Positions 18,833-26,278 of a stretch of 64,000 nt of DNA are shown here, piece by piece. Source of the stretch: Candidatus Gastranaerophilales bacterium (GTDB taxonomy: Bacteria > Cyanobacteriota > Vampirovibrionia > Gastranaerophilales > Gastranaerophilaceae); assembly GCA_944324835.1 (NCBI GenBank), contig CALUXV010000003.1, positions 19,687-83,686 on the forward strand, given 5' to 3'. The position numbers and the translations under genes are program-made. The stretch's first letter is position 1. Each line of letters begins with the position of its first letter. Under the pieces are notes generated by a model. The model saw only the letters and a program-made list of their open reading frames with translations, made no database searches and had not been told where the DNA came from.

Positions 18833-19206
18833 TTATATTCTTTCAAAAAAATATTTTACACTTCATACATCAATAAAGTTTTTCAAAATAATAAAATTTC
18901 ACAATAAAGATATTTGTAACATGTTGTAATAATAAAAACGGCAGATGTAGTTGGACATCTGCCAGTCAATAAACGGTTTGATAATTTCCATTATAATAAG
19001 GTCTATGTATATCTTTGAATCATTGCATTTTTTGTTTTTGTAACTTTCTTTTTTAACGGGGTTTAGTGTAACGGGTAAACAGGAATCTAACCGTGTTTAT
19101 TTACTTATAACGGAAGAACTGAACTTTAATTCATCTCATTTACCCCTTACCCCTTTACCTCTTACTTATAAACGGGTAGCAGGAGTTTTAACCGAATTCA
19201 TCCCCC
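18833..19206. other. Gap between flgC and the EF-hand transglycosylase
   Basis: 374 bases with no coding potential on either strand. It contains a terminator on the minus strand (18930-18963) and two similar 24-base segments (19070-19093 and 19171-19194, both AACGGGTA...CAGGA...TAACCG). Between them is a block of T/C-rich CCCCTTACCCCTTTACCTC. The left part should hold the transglycosylase promoter. Confidence 0.5.
18930..18963 (-). terminator. Intrinsic terminator of the flagellar operon
   Basis: On the minus strand a 9-bp perfect stem (GGCAGATGT/ACATCTGCC, loop CCAACT) is followed by GTTTTTATT. It lies 244 bases beyond flgC. Confidence 0.75.
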
Positions 19207-19650
19207 CTATCTACCGATATCAACAGCTTTTGTTGCCATTGATTTGGTGATATTGATAACAGCGAGGTTTGCTTCGTAGGCTCTTTGCGCAAGAACTGCG
19301 TCAGCCATATCAACCATAGCGTTTACGTTAGATGAACGAATATAACCGTTTGCATCAGCATCAGGGTGACCCGGACGATATATTTTATCACCCATTGTAG
19401 GGTCTTCTACAACACCGTTGAAGGTTACGCCGCCGGATAAATAAGGAAGTGTACCTGTTCCGAATACATCGTTTTTCATCTGGTTAAGAACTCCTCTAAA
19501 TGAACAATCATCTGTTGCATTCAAAATAGGAATTTTTCTTACATAGTTTGGAGTATCAATATTTGCGATGTTTTTTGCGTGGATATCCAGTCTTATACCG
19601 TGGCATTTTAAGGCGTGAGAGCCGATATCCATTGATTCCATTATACCCAT
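19207..19650 (-). CDS. flgC: Flagellar basal-body rod protein FlgC
   Basis: 147 residues. N-terminal rod motif HAKNIANIDTPNYVRKIP (about 28-45) and the C-terminal helix SNVNAMVDMADAVLAQRAYE with YEANLAVINITKSM are the paired ends that form the rod coiled coil. FlgC is part of the proximal rod of the flagellum. It starts 7 bases after flgB and closes a four-gene operon; fliE, which often follows flgBC, is not present here. Confidence 0.93.
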   Translation of the reverse strand: MGIMESMDIGSHALKCHGIRLDIHAKNIANIDTPNYVRKIPILNATDDCSFRGVLNQMKNDVFGTGTLPYLSGGVTFNGVVEDPTMGDKIYRPGHPDADANGYIRSSNVNAMVDMADAVLAQRAYEANLAVINITKSMATKAVDIGR

Positions 19651-19657
19651 AGTGTGC

Positions 19658-20002
19658 CTACTTTCCTACGTTAATTACTGTTTTCATTTGTGTAATGATA
19701 TTAGACATTCTTCTTGATGCCATTGAATAAAGAATTGCATTCTTTTGCATTTCCGTTAATTCATTTGCCGGATTGATTTCTTCCTGTTCATAATCAGGAA
19801 ATACAGGACAAGGTCCCATTCTTTGAGATAATTTTGTTTCAAGTTCTCCACATCCCAGATATGAAGCAAAATCAAGATGTTGTCTTACATAGCCCGGAGT
19901 ATCGACGTTTGCGATATTGGCACCTAATGCTCTTTGTTGTTGAGCGATTAAACCGAGTGCCAGAGATGTTTTTCCAATACTGTCTAAACTTGCGTATGAC
20001 AT
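19658..20002 (-). CDS. flgB: Flagellar basal-body rod protein FlgB
   Basis: 114 residues, slightly short for FlgB (usually about 130). It has the rod motif GANIANVDTPGYVRQ near 27-41, followed by a charged central part and a C-terminal helix NAILYSMASRRMSNIITQMK. Exported by the flagellar type III apparatus without a Sec signal. It lies 12 bases after the preceding rod gene and 7 before flgC, so the operon is tightly packed. Confidence 0.92.
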   Translation of the reverse strand: MSYASLDSIGKTSLALGLIAQQQRALGANIANVDTPGYVRQHLDFASYLGCGELETKLSQRMGPCPVFPDYEQEEINPANELTEMQKNAILYSMASRRMSNIITQMKTVINVGK

Positions 20003-20014
20003 TAGTTAAGCTCC

Positions 20015-20728
20015 TTATTCTCGAATGTTAATACCTTTGTTGTACATGTCATCTGCTACTTTTAATAGACGCATACTTGCAATCATTGATGCATTAAGTC
20101 TTAACATATCGTTTACTTCCGCATAAATATTAGTATTTGAATTTTCTGAGAAACATTGTTTGAATCTATCGTGAGATAATACAAGTTTTGGTTGTCCGGA
20201 AGTTTCAGTTGCAACCATTTTGTTATTAACCCCTTGTTCAAGTTCTTCCGGAGCATCAAATGTTACAAGCGGAATTGTTCCGATTTTTTTAGCAGGAGAG
20301 CCTGCAAAATCATAACTCATAACATCACCGTTAGGTTTAATTTGGAACTTGTAACTATTTGGCGGGAATTTAATACCATCGCCTACAATCCAGTCATCAA
20401 GCGTATACAGATACCCGTCTGCACCTTGTTTAAATGCCCCATCTCTTGTGTATTGGATTTCTCCGTCAGGAGATGTCACTGGAATGTAACCAGGACCTTC
20501 AATTGCAACATCATAAGGATTGTCAGTAATTCTTAGAGAACCCTGCTTTGAGTCAGTTCTAATTGCACCTTCAATATAACCGCTTTCTTTCAGCATTTGC
20601 TCAAAACGAACGCATTTATAACCGGCAGTATTATAGTTTGCCAAGTTGTTTCCAACATATGCAAGTCTGTCAAATTGATTGGTTGCGTTGTTTATGCTTC
20701 TTCTAATAATTGCTTGAGCGTTAAACAT
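20015..20728 (-). CDS. Flagellar rod/hook-basal body protein (FlgF/FlgG family)
   Basis: 237 residues. The N-terminal motif GNNLANYNTAGYK (about 27-39) and the central YDVAIEGPGYIPVTSPDGEI, then TRDGAFKQGADGYLYTLDD, are typical of FlgG/FlgF. The C-terminal helix (VNDMLRLNASMIASMRLLKV) pairs with the N-terminus but lacks the common AQRxYE motif. It is probably the distal or proximal rod protein; FlgF and FlgG cannot be separated on sequence alone. Cotranscribed with the upstream paralogue (14-base gap). Confidence 0.85.
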   Translation of the reverse strand: MFNAQAIIRRSINNATNQFDRLAYVGNNLANYNTAGYKCVRFEQMLKESGYIEGAIRTDSKQGSLRITDNPYDVAIEGPGYIPVTSPDGEIQYTRDGAFKQGADGYLYTLDDWIVGDGIKFPPNSYKFQIKPNGDVMSYDFAGSPAKKIGTIPLVTFDAPEELEQGVNNKMVATETSGQPKLVLSHDRFKQCFSENSNTNIYAEVNDMLRLNASMIASMRLLKVADDMYNKGINIRE

Positions 20729-20742
20729 AATTATTTATCTCC

Positions 20743-21441
20743 TTATGATGCAGAACCTAACTGGCTGATTGCTTTTTGCATGTTTGTATTATTCATAATA
20801 AACATTTGCCTGTTTGCTTCAAAGTTTCTGATTGTCGGCATAACTGCTAAAAACTCATTTTGAAGTGATACGTTTGAATATTCGTTGAACCCTTGTTTTA
20901 CATCCGGATTCATAACTGCCATACCGTTGGCATCTACAATTCCAAGAAACGCAACAGGTTCAAGTTTTCTTTTTTCTTTACTAAAGACACTAACAAGTCC
21001 TTTTCTATTGATAACAACTTCTTTTACATCCTCAGGAACTCTATGGAGTTTTATCGGAACACCGCTGTCAGATAGAACTTTGTTATCCTCCATATTAAGA
21101 AGATTACCCTCCTTATCAAGTTTAAATCTCCCGTCACGAGTTAGCTGCACTCCGTTCGGGGTTTGAATTTGGAAATATCCTTTGTTTGCTAGAGCAATAT
21201 CAAGAGGTTTTTCAGAAGTCATAATACGACCAACTTTGTCATCAACGTTTCTAGAAATCCCATGAACACCAAGAAATTCAGAGAAAGAAGATACAACGGC
21301 ATCTTTTCTCTGGTAGCCGATTTTATCAAACCCGTTTACATTCTCGTTTGTTATCCCAAGAAGTTCTGTTGCAACATGCATTGCTCTGATTGAAGATCTG
21401 ACTCCAAGTTCACAGTACCTGACTCCACCGTTAATCTTCAT
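20743..21441 (-). CDS. Flagellar rod/hook-basal body protein (FlgF/FlgG family), divergent
   Basis: 232 residues, a paralogue of the next gene. The usual N-terminal ANNxANxxTxGY motif is degenerate (ITNENVNGFDKIGYQRK), but the central PLDIALANKGYFQIQTPNGV, TRDGRFKLDKEGNLL and the C-terminal FEANRQMFIMNNTNMQKAI support the family. It probably fills the FlgF position. First gene of the operon, with a promoter about 110 bases upstream. Confidence 0.82.
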   Translation of the reverse strand: MKINGGVRYCELGVRSSIRAMHVATELLGITNENVNGFDKIGYQRKDAVVSSFSEFLGVHGISRNVDDKVGRIMTSEKPLDIALANKGYFQIQTPNGVQLTRDGRFKLDKEGNLLNMEDNKVLSDSGVPIKLHRVPEDVKEVVINRKGLVSVFSKEKRKLEPVAFLGIVDANGMAVMNPDVKQGFNEYSNVSLQNEFLAVMPTIRNFEANRQMFIMNNTNMQKAISQLGSAS

Positions 21442-21550
21442 TTTTCTACCTCTCTAATTCGTTAGTTAAACTATTTTTTATATCGGATTATCTACTCGTT
21501 TTATTAAATATTACGGTTTAAAATCCTCTATATGTACTACCCTGTATTTG

Positions 21551-21578
21551 TTTATAATAATTATTTTGTATAAGTCAA
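21551..21578 (-). promoter_or_regulatory. Sigma70-type promoter of the flagellar rod operon
   Basis: On the minus strand TTGACT (21573-21578) and TATAAA (21551-21556) are 16 bp apart. No sigma28- or sigma54-type motif was recognised in the 230-base gap shared with bioF. Confidence 0.5.
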
Positions 21579-21671
21579 AATTTTAATTAATAGTGATAAA
21601 TATTAACTATTTAATTAGTAGTATACCCTGCTATCTAATTTTCTAAATTATTTTTATAGTAAAATCTAACT

Positions 21672-22820
21672 ATGCAAAACATAATCAAAGAATTAAAACA
21701 TCTAAAAAATAATAGTATGTTCCGCAAAATACCTCAGATAGAAAAAAAAGAGGGCAAGTATATCTATATAAATGAACAAAAATTACTCAATTTATCATCT
21801 AACGATTACCTTAATATCAGTACCGATAAAGATTTAGTAAAAGAATTTTGTGATAAATTTGCAAATTCTTCGGACTTCTGTTTTTCATCAGCCTCTGCAA
21901 GATTATTAAGCGGAACATCAGATATATATAATAAACTTGAAACAACACTTGCAAACCTGTTTCAAAAAGATGCGGCATTAATTTTTAATACCGGATATCA
22001 ATGCAATCTCGGAGTAATCTCAACAATTGCATCAAAGGGAGACGTAATTTTTTCGGACAAATTAAACCATGCCAGCATAATAGATGGAATGCGATTATCA
22101 GAAGCAAATTTTTATAGATACAAACATCTTAATTACGAGCATCTTGAAGAATTATTAATAAAATATCGAGAAAAATATAACCGTGCAATCATTGTTTCTG
22201 AGTCGATATTTTCAATGGATGGTGACATTGCAAATATTCAGAAGCTTATTGAACTTAAACAAAAATACAATGCTATTTTAATGATTGACGAAGCACACGC
22301 ATTTTGTGCAATTGACGACGAATGTACCGGAATATCAAATTATAGAAATGTAGATATTATAACTGCCACTTTCGGTAAAGCACTCGGTTCATTTGGAGCT
22401 TTTACAGTCGGGAATAAAGATATTATAGAATATTTGACCAATAAAGCACGTTCTTTTATATTTTCAACTTCAATCCCTCCAATTAATATAATGTGGACAA
22501 ACTGGCTTTTAACAGAAAAAAAAGAATATTTAGAACATAAACGAGAAAAACTTGCTCAACTTACAATCAAAACACATAATTATTTATATAACGAAGGAAT
22601 TGAAACAACTTCAGAATCTCAAATAATACCGGTTGTACTTAACACTCCTGATAAAGCAGAAATGATTGCAGAGCAATTACAATCTCAAGGATATTTTGTA
22701 TTACCAATCAGACCTCCAACTGTACCAATCGGAACTTCCAGGCTGCGATTATCTTTAACAGCAGATATTAGTATTGATGAAATAAAAAATTTGTTTGAGA
22801 TAATTAAAAATGAAATATAA
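21672..22820 (+). CDS. bioF: 8-amino-7-oxononanoate synthase
   Basis: 382 residues. PLP-dependent condensation of pimeloyl-ACP (or -CoA) with alanine, the first ring-building step of biotin synthesis. Signatures: LSSNDYLNIS near 40, FNTGYQCNLGVIS near 100, SDKLNHASIIDGMR, the aspartate of MIDEAHAFCAID and the PLP lysine in TFGKALGSFG near 236. No ribosome binding site precedes the ATG; a TATAGT hexamer at 21655-21660 suggests a very short or absent leader. It overlaps bioG by 11 bases. Confidence 0.94.
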   Translation: MQNIIKELKHLKNNSMFRKIPQIEKKEGKYIYINEQKLLNLSSNDYLNISTDKDLVKEFCDKFANSSDFCFSSASARLLSGTSDIYNKLETTLANLFQKDAALIFNTGYQCNLGVISTIASKGDVIFSDKLNHASIIDGMRLSEANFYRYKHLNYEHLEELLIKYREKYNRAIIVSESIFSMDGDIANIQKLIELKQKYNAILMIDEAHAFCAIDDECTGISNYRNVDIITATFGKALGSFGAFTVGNKDIIEYLTNKARSFIFSTSIPPINIMWTNWLLTEKKEYLEHKREKLAQLTIKTHNYLYNEGIETTSESQIIPVVLNTPDKAEMIAEQLQSQGYFVLPIRPPTVPIGTSRLRLSLTADISIDEIKNLFEIIKNEI

Positions 22821-23424
22821 ATTCTATAATGAAAATAACAACAAACTAATTATATTTTTTAACGGCTGGGGAATGGATGAATTCATTATTTCGCATTTAG
22901 ACCGCACCGGCTTTGATTTACTTGTTATATATAATTATAATGATTTAGATATTGAATATCTTCCATTAGAAAATTACAGTAAAAAATATATTGTAGGTTG
23001 GTCAATGGGTGTTATGGTGTCCACTATTTTTTATGATTGTTTTGGAAAAATTGATAAATATATCGCAATAAACGGAACACCTAAACCAATAGATAATAAA
23101 TACGGGATACCCGAAAAAGTTTATAAACTTACTCTAAGAGGTTTTAATGAAAATACATGTCGGAGATTTATGGAAAACATGTTTGAAACTAAACCTCCAA
23201 TTGAAAAATTTTCAAATAGAACATTAGAATCTCAAAAAGAAGAACTAAAAAATCTTATGGGAATTGAAGGGAAATACATATCTTTTGATAAGGTTTTTGT
23301 ATCAGAAAATGATAATATTATTCCGACAAAAAACCAATTGAATTATTGGAAACATCCTGTAATAATAAAAGGCGGACATTGTCCGTTTTATAATTTTAAA
23401 AGCTGGTCTGAAATAGTATGTTAA
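22810..23424 (+). CDS. bioG: Pimeloyl-ACP methyl ester esterase, BioG type (DUF452)
   Basis: 204 residues. It removes the methyl group from pimeloyl-ACP methyl ester and so releases the chain from fatty acid synthesis. It has the family start LIIFFNGWGMDEF, the nucleophile elbow VGWSMGVMV (serine about 65) and a C-terminal GGHCPFY with the catalytic histidine. It sits between bioF and bioC, the usual context of bioG; a 7-base overlap with bioC indicates translational coupling. Confidence 0.9.
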   Translation: MKYKFYNENNNKLIIFFNGWGMDEFIISHLDRTGFDLLVIYNYNDLDIEYLPLENYSKKYIVGWSMGVMVSTIFYDCFGKIDKYIAINGTPKPIDNKYGIPEKVYKLTLRGFNENTCRRFMENMFETKPPIEKFSNRTLESQKEELKNLMGIEGKYISFDKVFVSENDNIIPTKNQLNYWKHPVIIKGGHCPFYNFKSWSEIVC

Positions 23425-24131
23425 ATAAGCAACTTATAAAACAACGTTTTACAAAAAATTTAAAAACATATAGAGAATATGCTGTCGTACAAAACAAAAT
23501 GGCAGAAACATTAACAGATATGATAGATATTCTGCCTGCATCGGTTTTAGAACTGGGATGCGGTTGCGGAATTTTAACAGAAAAACTTATATCAAAATTT
23601 GATATTAAAACTTATACTGCAATTGACATTGTTGAAGAATGCGAAAGTTATATTAAAGAAATTTCTTCAAATATAGAGTTTATTCCGGCAGATATTGAAA
23701 CATATCCGTTTAAGAATAAGTACGATTTGATAATTTCAAATGCAACATTTCAATGGATTGAGAATTTACCATCATTTATCAAAAAATTAAAACATCTGCT
23801 AACACCTTCCGGCAAACTTTTATTCTCAGCTTTTGGAAAAGAAAACTTAAAAGAGATAAAAAAAATTACAGGTATTGGCTTAGATTACAATATTGTTGAT
23901 TTGTTAAAAGATTGTAAATCTAAAGAAGAAATCTTATCCTTAGAATTTAATACCCCCAAAGATGTTCTTAAACACTTAAAATTTACAGGAGTAAATTCAA
24001 TTGAGAACAAACATTGGACAAAAGCTAATTTAAAAAATTTTGAAGAAACTTATAAAAAAATTTCGCCTGATAAAATCATACTTACATATAATCCTATCTA
24101 TATATCAATAACAAGCAAACAAGCGGGATAA
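23418..24131 (+). CDS. bioC: Malonyl-ACP O-methyltransferase
   Basis: 237 residues. SAM-dependent methyltransferase that caps malonyl-ACP so that fatty acid synthase can extend it to pimeloyl-ACP methyl ester. Motif I is VLELGCGCGILTEKL (about 40-54); the post-motif region has LIISNATFQWIENL. Methyltransferase plus bioF and bioG neighbours make BioC the most likely assignment. bioA, bioD and bioB are not in the window. Confidence 0.9.
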   Translation: MLNKQLIKQRFTKNLKTYREYAVVQNKMAETLTDMIDILPASVLELGCGCGILTEKLISKFDIKTYTAIDIVEECESYIKEISSNIEFIPADIETYPFKNKYDLIISNATFQWIENLPSFIKKLKHLLTPSGKLLFSAFGKENLKEIKKITGIGLDYNIVDLLKDCKSKEEILSLEFNTPKDVLKHLKFTGVNSIENKHWTKANLKNFEETYKKISPDKIILTYNPIYISITSKQAG

Positions 24132-24227
24132 AACCTGTTTATAACCTGTATCAATTGATTAACCTTCATTGTTTTCCCACTTGCCGCTCGTTTGGATTGA
24201 ATATGTACTTAAGAATATGAGAAACTT

Positions 24228-24395
24228 TTAAAAGCCCCGTTGCAGCAGTATGTTATTTTCCGGAGCAGACATGAATAATTGATTTAAAACATACGCCTTT
24301 GTTTCATAAATGATACTATCATTTTGTTTTCTTCTTAAATCACACAATCCGATAACTGTTGATTCATTGTTAAATAAACTTTTAATAAAACCCAT
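24228..24395 (-). CDS. Putative 55-residue protein
   Basis: An open frame inside the 393-base bioC-to-DUF1858 gap, on the opposite strand. It begins MGFIKSLFNNESTVIGLCDL, ends with NILLQRGF, and has AAAGGA about 8 bases before the ATG. Codon choice matches the surrounding genes (AT-ending codons). No family is recognised. The flanks (24132-24227 and 24396-24524) hold nothing else obvious. Confidence 0.5.
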   Translation of the reverse strand: MGFIKSLFNNESTVIGLCDLRRKQNDSIIYETKAYVLNQLFMSAPENNILLQRGF

Positions 24396-24524
24396 ATTTT
24401 AAATCCTTTCTTTTTGTTGTACAATTTATTTAATGATATTTATTTAAAAGTCAAGGATTTGAAGGAATAAAATTATTTTTTAATCACCTAAATCCTCTAA
24501 AATAACAATAATAAGGAGCAAGTC

Positions 24525-24728
24525 ATGGAAAAGAAAGTTACAAAAGAAATGGGTATAATGGATATAGTTCAACAATATCCTGAAAGTTTAGAAATTTTTG
24601 CAAAATACGGTTTAGGCTGTATCGGATGTGCTGCTGCTCGTTTTGAAAACTTAGAAGCAGGTGCAAAAGTTCATGGTTTTGACCCTGACGAAATGGTTAA
24701 CGATATTAACGAACTAATCAATAAATAG
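24525..24728 (+). CDS. DUF1858 domain protein (redox disulfide type)
   Basis: 67 residues. It is the complete DUF1858 domain: MGIMDIVQQYPESLEIFAKY, then a CxxC pair in GLGCIGCAAA, then EAGAKVHGFDPDEMVNDINE. Members of this family are small proteins often found near hybrid-cluster or nitrogen/sulfur redox genes and are thought to undergo disulfide exchange. Here it precedes nfeD by 42 bases. It has a good ribosome binding site (AAGGAG). Confidence 0.85.
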   Translation: MEKKVTKEMGIMDIVQQYPESLEIFAKYGLGCIGCAAARFENLEAGAKVHGFDPDEMVNDINELINK

Positions 24729-24770
24729 TTTACCGTTGTTTTTATAAACAACTAATATTAAGGTATATTT

Positions 24771-25196
24771 ATGGTTATGTGGCAATTTTTATTAATTTTA
24801 GGCGCAGCATTTCTAATTTTAGAAATGTTTACTCCTGTTATGTTTTTCTTAAACTTTGCAATTGCAGCATTTTTAACTGCAATGATTTCTATTTTTGTAC
24901 AAAGTATTTACCCTATAATGCTCATATTTGTTGGAACATCTCTTGCCCTGTTGTTATTTGTACGTCCGCTTTTAATCCGGAATAAAACAAATAATGAACA
25001 AGTTACCGGCATGAAGAGTAAATACGTAGGTAAAACAGCCAAAGTAATAGAAACCGTTACCAAAACCTCTGGAACAATCACAATATATGATGAAAGATGG
25101 GAGGCCAGATGTTTAACTGATGGTGAAATACCTGCAGGAGAAATTGTTAAAATAAAAGATTATGATAGTTTAATAATGTTTGTCGAAAGGGAATAA
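24771..25196 (+). CDS. NfeD-family membrane protein
   Basis: 141 residues. Two or three hydrophobic segments (about 4-27, 30-50, 52-70) are followed by the small NfeD OB-like domain (GKTAKVIETVTKTSGTITIY, then a C-terminal KIKDYDSLIMFVERE). NfeD proteins pair with SPFH (stomatin/flotillin-like) proteins in membrane microdomains; the SPFH gene starts 4 bases downstream. This short form lacks the ClpP-like protease domain of long NfeD. Confidence 0.88.
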   Translation: MVMWQFLLILGAAFLILEMFTPVMFFLNFAIAAFLTAMISIFVQSIYPIMLIFVGTSLALLLFVRPLLIRNKTNNEQVTGMKSKYVGKTAKVIETVTKTSGTITIYDERWEARCLTDGEIPAGEIVKIKDYDSLIMFVERE

Positions 25197-25200
25197 TGAT

Positions 25201-26184
25201 ATGTTTTTATTAACAGTAATATTAATTGCAGCAGCGGTTATATTTGTTGCTAAAGGTGTAATTATTGTAAAACAAGCAGAAGTTGTTATAATTGAACGAC
25301 TTGGGAAATTTGAGCGTGTTTTGGAATCCGGATTAAATCTTATTTTCCCGATACTTGAAGCACCGCGTCCTATTTCATGGAAAATTACACAAAAAGGTAT
25401 TGACGGCAAAACATATTCTTATATTAAAGAAAAAGAAAGAATTGACTTAAGAGAAACTGTTTATGATTTCCCAAGACAAAACGTTATTACAAAAGATAAC
25501 GTATCTATAAGTATAAATGCGTTATTGTATTTTCAAATTGTAGATCCAAAATCTGCAGTCTATGAAATCCAAAACTTACCGGATGCAATTGAAAAACTTA
25601 CTCAAACAACATTGAGAAACCTCGTCGGACAGATTGATTTGGATGAAACACTTGTATCCAGAGACAAAATTAATCAGGAATTGAGAGCAATTCTGGATGA
25701 AGCAACAAATAAATGGGGGGTCAAAGTAAACCGAGTCGAACTTCAAGACATCATTCCTCCTGTTGATATTCAAACCGCTATGGAAAAACAAATGAAAGCA
25801 GAACGTGATAGACGTGCAGCAATCCTTGAAGCCGAAGGAATGAAAAAGGCTGCTATCTTAAAAGCAGAAGGAGAAAAAGAAGCGGCAATTAACAAAGCAG
25901 AAGGGGATAAACAAGCATCTATTCTTCGTGCAGACGGTATTGCTCAAGCTAGAATACTTGAAGCAGACGGTGAAAAACAAGCTATCCAAAAGATTATTGA
26001 TGCACTTGCAGACAAAGGACAGCCTGACAAATATCTTATTGCAATGAAGTATCTTGAAACTATGCAAAGCATAACATCAGGCAAAGATAATAAAGTTGTT
26101 TATATGCCGTACGAGGCAACAGGAATCTTAAGTTCTGTAGATGGAATAAAAGAAATGTTTAAAGGAACCAAAATAAATGGCTAA
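25201..26184 (+). CDS. SPFH/band 7 protein (paraslipin/stomatin-like)
   Basis: 327 residues from the ATG at 25201, with AAAGGGA upstream; a TTG at 25180 would overlap nfeD and is less likely. One N-terminal membrane helix (about 2-22) is followed by the SPFH domain (KQAEVVIIERLGKFERVLESG, then NVITKDNVSISINALLYFQI and LVGQIDLDETLVSRDKINQE). A long charged helix of repeated A-E-G-E-K-xA units (about 195-260) drives oligomerisation. Acts at the cytoplasmic membrane with the NfeD partner just upstream. An intrinsic terminator follows. Confidence 0.92.
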   Translation: MFLLTVILIAAAVIFVAKGVIIVKQAEVVIIERLGKFERVLESGLNLIFPILEAPRPISWKITQKGIDGKTYSYIKEKERIDLRETVYDFPRQNVITKDNVSISINALLYFQIVDPKSAVYEIQNLPDAIEKLTQTTLRNLVGQIDLDETLVSRDKINQELRAILDEATNKWGVKVNRVELQDIIPPVDIQTAMEKQMKAERDRRAAILEAEGMKKAAILKAEGEKEAAINKAEGDKQASILRADGIAQARILEADGEKQAIQKIIDALADKGQPDKYLIAMKYLETMQSITSGKDNKVVYMPYEATGILSSVDGIKEMFKGTKING

Positions 26185-26192
26185 TCATTAAT

Positions 26193-26222
26193 AAAAACGG
26201 ATTGAATAAACAATCCGTTTTT
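26193..26222 (+). terminator. Intrinsic terminator after the NfeD/SPFH operon
   Basis: A 12-bp perfect stem AAAAACGGATTG/CAATCCGTTTTT with loop AATAAA, followed by ATTTTA. Confidence 0.88.
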
Positions 26223-26242
26223 ATTTTATAATTACTCTCTAA

Positions 26243-26270
26243 TTGACGTATATATAGTATCAATGATAAT
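26243..26270 (+). promoter_or_regulatory. Promoter of the TPR-glycosyltransferase gene, near-leaderless
   Basis: TTGACG (26243-26248) and GATAAT (26265-26270) are 16 bp apart. The ATG follows the -10 hexamer by only 8 bases and no ribosome binding site is present, so transcription would start at or next to the start codon. Confidence 0.45.
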
Positions 26271-26278
26271 ATTAATTT

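Noticed and set aside
19070..19194. Two 24-base repeats as recombination sites or an array
   Set aside because: Only two imperfect copies and no adjacent recombinase; kept as a plain note.
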